Shown here in pieces: positions 14,771-19,002 of a DNA stretch of 19,002 nt (its first letter is position 1; every line of letters begins with the position of its first letter). Both the position numbers and the translations under genes were made by a program. The stretch comes from Pavlovales sp. CCMP2436 (Eukaryota; Haptophyta; Pavlovophyceae; Pavlovales). The notes under the pieces are model-generated. The model saw only the letters and a list, made by a program, of their open reading frames with translations, did not search any database and was not told where the DNA came from. The DNA lies in assembly GCA_026770615.1 (NCBI GenBank), contig MU631341.1:421193-440194 (forward strand), in the 5' to 3' direction.

Positions 14771-14855
14771 CGTGCCCAGATAGAGAAAAAACACTTTTTG
14801 CCGTTTATCTCAAAACTCCACCGCGAAATCGAAGGTGGTATTCTATCTGGGCACG
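14771..14855. repeat. 85-bp foldback sequence
   Basis: CGTGCCCAGATAGA at 14771-14784 pairs perfectly with TCTATCTGGGCACG at 14842-14855 around a 57-bp AT-richer interior. No target duplication is visible. A tiny MITE or a structural element is possible. Confidence 0.65.
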
Positions 14856-14860
14856 CCACA

Positions 14861-14890
14861 CATATATATATATATAGCGGCTCAGCAAAT
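14861..14890 (-). repeat. Extreme 3' end of an S repeat with TA tail
   Basis: The minus strand reads GCTGAGCCGCTATATATATA, the final 12 bp of family S plus a TA tail. It is either the most truncated copy in the window or a chance match of about 14 bp. Confidence 0.45.
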
Positions 14891-15203
14891 ATTTAATAAA
14901 GAAAATCATTTTGAAAATCAGTCGGTCGGGACAAGCATGATTTCACTGGTGAATCCAACCCCCTCTACCCCTGGTGGGAGGTAATTTGACGCTTGCCCAC
15001 GACTTGGTTCAATCTTCAAACCTACAGTTTGGTACAGTCAGGGGGTACATTTAGGGTAAGGGTGATAAACCTCGGCGATTGGTCACGACGAGTTTACAAT
15101 TAGAAAAGGCCCGAGGATTTGTCTGACCCTGAAATATACGAGGAGGTAACGGGTATAGAAACGCTAAAGACAGTAATGTCAATTGTAAAAAATCCGCTCT
15201 AGC
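14891..15203. other. Intergenic stretch, no gene seen
   Basis: Mixed AT-rich sequence. Short frames (for example on the minus strand at 15051-15242) lack third-position bias. No repeat family is recognised within it. Confidence 0.4.
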
Positions 15204-15328
15204 CGAGGAGCCATCTCCGATCCGGCAGAATAGTGAACACAACGATATTCATGCGATATTTATACACAGGCCGCTCAGAATCGAGGAGTTACCTCCGTTC
15301 CGGCAGATTCAACACATAGAGGGATCTT
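15204..15328 (+). repeat. F-family repeat copy 2, partly tandem
   Basis: 15241-15328 matches 9953-10054. In addition, GAGGAGccatCTCCGaTCCGGCAGA at about 15206 recurs as GAGGAGttacCTCCGtTCCGGCAGA about 86 bp later, so the repeat has begun a tandem expansion here. Confidence 0.6.
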
Positions 15329-15379
15329 GTGATCCCTTGTGTGTCAGCGACGAGGCCATCATTCGCCGTTAATGCGCTG

Positions 15380-15395
15380 CCTCTTTAAAAAATTT
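15380..15395 (+). promoter_or_regulatory. Candidate core promoter element of the 15500 gene
   Basis: CCTCTTTAAAAAATTT, matching the word before copy 2. If the coding frame starts upstream of 15500, as the open frame from about 15396 allows, this element would sit very close to the coding start. Confidence 0.3.
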
Positions 15396-15499
15396 GAAAT
15401 CGGGTTCGGCGGTTATGGATTCTCGAGCGACCTTCTGTCTCTGCGCAGCATCTCAAAGAGCAAGCGCTCCGCACTGCACAGCGTCTCCTCAGCGGCGGC

Positions 15500-17214
15500 A
15501 TGGTGTTTGGGGGCAATGCGCCGTTCTACGCGAATCAGCAGGCGCGGGCGCCCGGGGAGACGCGCAGCTTGCGCTACGACTCCGGGCGGGACAGCATGGG
15601 CGCTGTCCTGTACGGCGGTGGCGAACAAAACCCGACGCCTAGGCAGGTTGCGCAGGGCCACCGCAACACCACGTCGGTGAACCATCCGTTTGTCCACGCC
15701 TTGACTGGCCAGTCTGAGCCCCAGACGGGCCGTCGTTCTGTGCGCGGGCCCCCAGATCAACGGGACATGCTGCACGGCCCTGGCGAGGATTCGGCCGCCC
15801 AGCGCATGGTTGGTATGAGCCAAGTGCGCGCGCACCCTGGGCGCGCGCAGCCTGGGCCCGAGCTCGCAGTCGCCGGTTCACGTACCCGCCGCGAGGACTC
15901 GATGGGCGCCGTCCTCGGCGGGGCCGCCCCGTCACTTCCTTCGAGCGCCGCCGGCAAGCGCCGCGGCCCACTCAATTATTCAGAATTCCAGATGCGCGCG
16001 CCGCGGCACGACGGGGTGCGCGACGGCCTCGCCATGGCCCCTCCGATGCCGATCTCAACGCCCGCCTTCATGCCCCCCTCCGATGACGCGATCGACGAGA
16101 TGATGCGCGACGCGCGTCTGGCCGAGCTCAAGACCAAGTGGCAGACTGTCGGCCGCGAGGTGTGTGATCTGCCGCGCGACCGCGAGGGCATGCTCGTCGA
16201 AATTTCCAAGGTCGCCGACTCACTCCGCCGTCAGGTGAACGCGCTTCCAACTAACAAGGCTGCCTACGCCACACCGGCGGCCGCCGCGCAGGGCAACTTG
16301 CGCCACCAGCTTTTTGCGTGCGCGTCGCGCGATGCCGTGCTCATTTCCCTGCTCATCAACCCGAACCCCATTGAATGCAACAGGGCCTCCTCATGAGCGT
16401 AGCTGGCTTTTCTGAGCTGCTTGCGCGCTGCGACGTGGACCCGGATGGTTTCCCTAGCTTCCCGCTCTTTCTCGACTGCCTCTTCCGCCAGGACGAAGAC
16501 CAGCCCACCGGCAGCTCTCAGCCCAACGGCAATTCTCAGCCCGACAGCAATTCGCACCAGCCGCAATCCAACTTCTGCATGCCCGAATACTCGGACGAGC
16601 CGATCCGTCCGGAGCCGCAGTACCACGAGCCGCAGCCACGGCCGGCGCTGCCGTCGAGCGCTGTGTTCGCGCCGCCCGGGGGATCGCAGCGCAGCACGCC
16701 GCGCGACTACGGGCAGCCGCTGGGATCGCAGCGTGGCTACGGGCAGCAGCCGCCGCCGTCCTCGTCGCGCTCGTCGGGCGGCATGCAAATGCCCGGCGGG
16801 AACGCCCTGCCGCCGCCGCGGCAGCTGACGCAGCAGACAGAAGACGCCTTCGCCCGTTACGCGCAGCAGCATGGCGGACCCCAGCAGAGCGGCATCGAGC
16901 AGCGCATGGGCGAAATGCGCCTCCAGCCCGCCCCGGCACTACGCCACGAACCCGAGCGCCCGTACGGGAGCCAATTCGAGCCCGAGCAGCAGCCCTACGC
17001 GCAGGACGGTGGCGTGCAGGCGCGCAGGGCGCCGGGCTCGCGCGCCCCGATGGAGTCGAAATCGGCGGCGTGGGCGACGAGCAATCAGTACGGCCGGTAT
17101 GCCGACGTCTTGCCGCAGGGAGCTCTCAACTCGCACGTCGGCAGCAACGCCAAGCCTGCAAACTTCACGCGCGGTGAGCCCAAGCGCGAGGCCAACACGG
17201 GGTTCGTCTACTAG
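15500..17214 (+). CDS. Disordered Q/P/S-rich protein with EF-hand-like loop, two exons
   Basis: Two overlapping frames form one gene. 15500-16393 starts at ATG (MVFGGNAPFYANQQARAPGE); 16384-17214 continues in another frame. A canonical GT-AG pair (CAG/GTGAAC at 16234/16235 and AACAG/GG at 16383/16384) would join them in phase 0 as ADSLRRQ-GLLMSVAGFSEL, giving about 521 aa. The N-terminal part repeats DSMGAVL twice. The middle has a helical segment (about 195-245). The second exon begins with an EF-hand-like DVDPDGFPSFPLF that lacks the usual Glu at loop position 12. It ends in a long Gln/Pro/Ser/Gly/Arg-rich tail (LGSQRGYGQQPPPSSSRSSG). The frame is open from about 15396 upstream of the ATG (SAQHLKEQALRTAQRLLSGG), so an earlier start or exon is possible. 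Family not recognised. Confidence 0.7.
16235..16383 (+). other. Candidate 149-bp GT-AG intron
   Basis: The first frame ends at a TGA (16394-16396) and the second is closed upstream by a TGA at 16372-16374. Any direct frame change must therefore fall in about 20 bp. Removing 16235-16383 joins the frames exactly. Against this, the segment stays open in frame 1, has coding-like codons (GNLRHQLFACASRDAVLISL) and only a weak pyrimidine tract. A 1-bp deletion near 16380 is the main alternative. Confidence 0.45.
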
Positions 17215-17473
17215 CGACCGGGCCTGACGGAGGTGGCGGCGGCGGCGGCGGCGGCCGAGGTGGCAGCGTTTCTTTGACGACACGGACTTGGGCGAATTCT
17301 GATTCGGCACCTCAAAACTAGAATGTGATCTTTCCCAGTGATGCTTTTTCAGCATTGAGGAGCGGGGCGCCTGCCCTGCTGGAGTCGCGGACGAGAGGCG
17401 GATTAACTCCTCGGAGTGACGATATGAATTGACGTAGGGGAAGCAGTTAATAGATTAACTTAAGTCTTTATAG
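17215..17473. other. 3' flank with GGC repeat
   Basis: GTGGCGGCGGCGGCGGCGGC lies at about 17231-17251, just after the stop codon. The rest is unremarkable and becomes AT-rich after about 17420. No gene. Confidence 0.4.
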
Positions 17474-17997
17474 TTAAACTATATAATTATAGGAGGCGAA
17501 GGTGCCAACAGCGGGAGCGATGGTGGAGGCGTAGGCAACCACCGCTGTGTCTGTCCACAAGCCCGCGACCCGCTCAATCGATACCGCGACAGCCCAGCAG
17601 CTCAACAGGCGCACACAGCCGGCGACGCCGTACTCGCGCAGCACACTTACCAGCCCCCACTCGCCAAGATCCCACCCCATTCCGGACGCCGAGGCGAACG
17701 CAGCGCTGTGTCTGTCCCCAAGCCCGCGACCCGCTCAACCGACACCGCGACAGCCCAGCAGCTCAACAGGCGCACGCAGCGGGCGACGCCGTACTCGCGC
17801 AGCACACTTACCGGCCCCCACTCGCCAAGACCCCACCCCATTCGGGACGCCGAGGCGAACGCAGCACCTGCGCCACCGCCGAAGCAATCGACGCCGGATG
17901 CACCGGATCCCGGATCCAGTGCTGTCACATGACAGCCCTCGGCCCGACGACCTTTAATATCGCAACTAGCATCTGCGTGCGTGCTTTGGCAATGCAA
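17474..17997 (-). pseudogene. Coding-like minus-strand frame broken by tandem duplication
   Basis: On the minus strand both tandem units read SVLREYGVA, CVRLLSCWAVAVS and ERVAGL with GC-rich third positions. The unit is 161 bp, not a multiple of 3. The upstream unit (in minus-strand order) therefore runs into another frame and stops, while the last unit continues as TDTAVVAYASTIAPAVGTFA to a stop at 17474. The composition suggests a small, Ala/Val-rich, possibly membrane-associated protein. Family not recognised, and it may be a fragment. Confidence 0.35.
17544..17865. repeat. Tandem duplication, two 161-bp units
   Basis: Units 17544-17704 and 17705-17865 are about 94% identical; both begin GCTGTGTCTGTCC and end GCCGAGGCGAACGCAGC. 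The differences are substitutions only, which preserves the period exactly. Confidence 0.95.
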
Positions 17998-18260
17998 TTG
18001 GGCTACCCGATGACGTACACTATCATGCGGCGCAATGTGGACTGCGTCGCTGCGTGGAGCGAGACACCGCAGTGGAACCTATCTTCGACCAAACCCGAAA
18101 CGAAATCGCCTGCTTCGGAGCTCTGTCGGCGCTCTGGTATCACCGCAAGGTGACGCCGAAACTCAACAGCGTGACGCTCAGACGCTAACACCCGGAGCCA
18201 CCTGGACGCAGAAACTGCACCCCAGGCGGTACAAGTGGCATCATAGAGACTCAATCGTGA
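17895..18260 (+). repeat. G-family repeat copy 2
   Basis: Counterpart of 12095-12480 without the MITE and with a longer interior. Order: GGATCCCGGATCCAGTGCTG, TGACAGCCCTCGGCCCGACG, GCGTGCTTTGG, coding-like interior, TCACCGCAAGGTGACGCCGA, then CTGCACCCCAGGCGG and AAGTGGCATCATA. Confidence 0.65.
17970..18188 (+). pseudogene. Coding-like fragment inside G repeat
   Basis: An open frame of 72 codons without ATG, bounded by TAG (17967-17969) and TAA (18186-18188). It reads CFGNAIGLPDDVHYHAAQCG, then RDTAVEPIFDQTRNEIACFG and LSALWYHRKVTPKLNSVTLR. It looks more protein-like than the overlapping ATG frame at 17929-18153. The G copy at 12095 keeps only its ends. It may be a remnant of an element protein. 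A faint resemblance to OTU-type patterns is not strong enough to call. Confidence 0.35.
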
Positions 18261-18455
18261 TTCGACAATGTCCTCGTGTCAATATATCTCGCCGATAAAG
18301 ATAAATAATTCACGCCGACGATCGAGTACTTAAAAATATTTTAACAAGCTACCCAAGTCGATTTAAAAAATAGTGAATTTTGTAAGGGAGTTTTGGCCAT
18401 TCGGACCGCGGCCGACGGCCTCGGACGTCATCACATTATAAATTATACATAATAG
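18261..18455. promoter_or_regulatory. AT-rich spacer and 5' flank or intron of the last gene
   Basis: AT-rich, with TTAAAAATATTTTAAC-like runs (18329-18345), a GC-rich patch near 18405-18425 and GACGTCAT at 18424-18431. TAATAG at 18450-18455 could be a 3' splice acceptor for the following exon. Confidence 0.3.
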
Positions 18456-19002
18456 TATCCTACGTTGGCGGAGGCCCCCCTCCGCCTCCTCCTCGCGGTC
18501 GCCTGCACAGCTGCCGCGTTCGCGATGGGCGGCGTGCCCTCGGGCGACGTGGACATGCCGAAGCTCCTCTCCTTCATCCCGCCCGCCCCTCACCTGCGCC
18601 CCCCGCTGTTCGAGGCCATCAACGAGTCCTACGGCAAATTCTTCCTGCTGGTGCAGAAGACGGGGCCTGACTCCATTAAGGACGACATCACCCTTGCGCA
18701 CAAGGTGCTCGCGATGATGCCCATCCTCAACACGGAGGGCAGACCCGCGGTTCCGTCCCCGTGGGTGCCCTCGTCATTAGAGCTCGACGCCGGGCTGCTG
18801 AGCCGCTATCGCAAGGCAAGCACAGGCCTTCACCCCGACAAGTTCAACAGCATCCCAAACATCACCATCTACGACGAGTTCAAGGCGGGCATGCTCTACA
18901 AGCTCGGCGCGGCCGCGAAGGCGACGATCAAGGGGCAGCCCGCCAACGACGTCCAGGACGCCATGCCAAACCCCCGCTCGACCGACTGGTCTAACAACTT
19001 TC
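18456..19002 (+). CDS. Unrecognised, possibly secreted protein (partial, runs off the window)
   Basis: One frame is open from just after a TAG at 18453-18455 to the window end (182 codons) with strong third-position GC. The first ATG is at 18525. The residues before it (LAEAPLRLLLAVACTAAAFA) look like the core of a signal peptide, so the true start may be in an upstream exon, with an acceptor at about 18455. The mature part reads GVPSGDVDMPKLLSFIPPAP, then KFFLLVQKTGPDSIKDDITL and later NSIPNITIYDEFKAGMLYKL, with a potential N-glycosylation site (NIT). No domain is recognised. Confident that it is coding; the start is uncertain. Confidence 0.7.

Noticed and set aside
17929..18153. 74-codon ATG frame over repeat G
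   Set aside because: The overlapping frame at 17970-18188 has more protein-like content, and neither has convincing homology.
17970..18188. OTU-type protease fragment
   Set aside because: A few residues recall the pattern, but the catalytic Asp-Gly-Asn-Cys motif is missing.

Overview
The window looks like nuclear DNA of a unicellular eukaryote with very GC-rich coding sequence, for example an alga of the haptophyte or pelagophyte kind. That placement is an inference from composition and protein types, not from a marker gene. Support comes from a NEDD8-type Ulp1 protease, an Sfi1-like W-repeat protein, VHL-like beta domains, a plausible GT-AG intron, long AT-rich spacers, and retroposon-like families with (TA)n tails. 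No rRNA, tRNA, CRISPR array or bacterial operon was recognised.

Layout. 1-929: hairpin, repeat fragments and the 5' region of gene 1. 930-2879 (+): a membrane-anchored coiled-coil protein carrying VHL-beta-like domains. 3136-3580 (-): the 3' end of a broken gene that stops at an inverted repeat. 3580-5722: an element of about 2.14 kb with nearly identical 290-bp inverted terminal repeats and decayed coding remnants inside. 5808-5960: repeat family C. 6304-7191 (-) and 7864-8580 (+): a divergent pair, an Sfi1-like W-repeat protein and a SENP8/NEDP1-like deneddylase. 8580-12575: a graveyard of repeats (families S, C, D, F and G, a 134-bp TA microsatellite, a small MITE with target-site duplication). 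12675-14633 (-): an inverted paralogue of gene 1. 15500-17214 (+): a disordered Q/P/S-rich protein in two frames, probably joined by a 149-bp intron. 17474-18260: a 161-bp tandem duplication and gene remnants. 18456-19002 (+): the start of an exon encoding an unrecognised, possibly secreted protein that runs off the window.

The confident genes do not form an obvious pathway. The most interesting object is the duplicated transmembrane / coiled-coil / triple VHL-beta-like protein. Its C-terminal half is about 96% identical between the copies, while its N-terminal head has diverged strongly. VHL and NEDD8 chemistry meet in cullin E3 ligases, so the deneddylase lying between the two copies is suggestive, but only position supports a link. 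The second theme is two families of short retroposons (S and C) whose copies share 3' ends and vary in 5' truncation.
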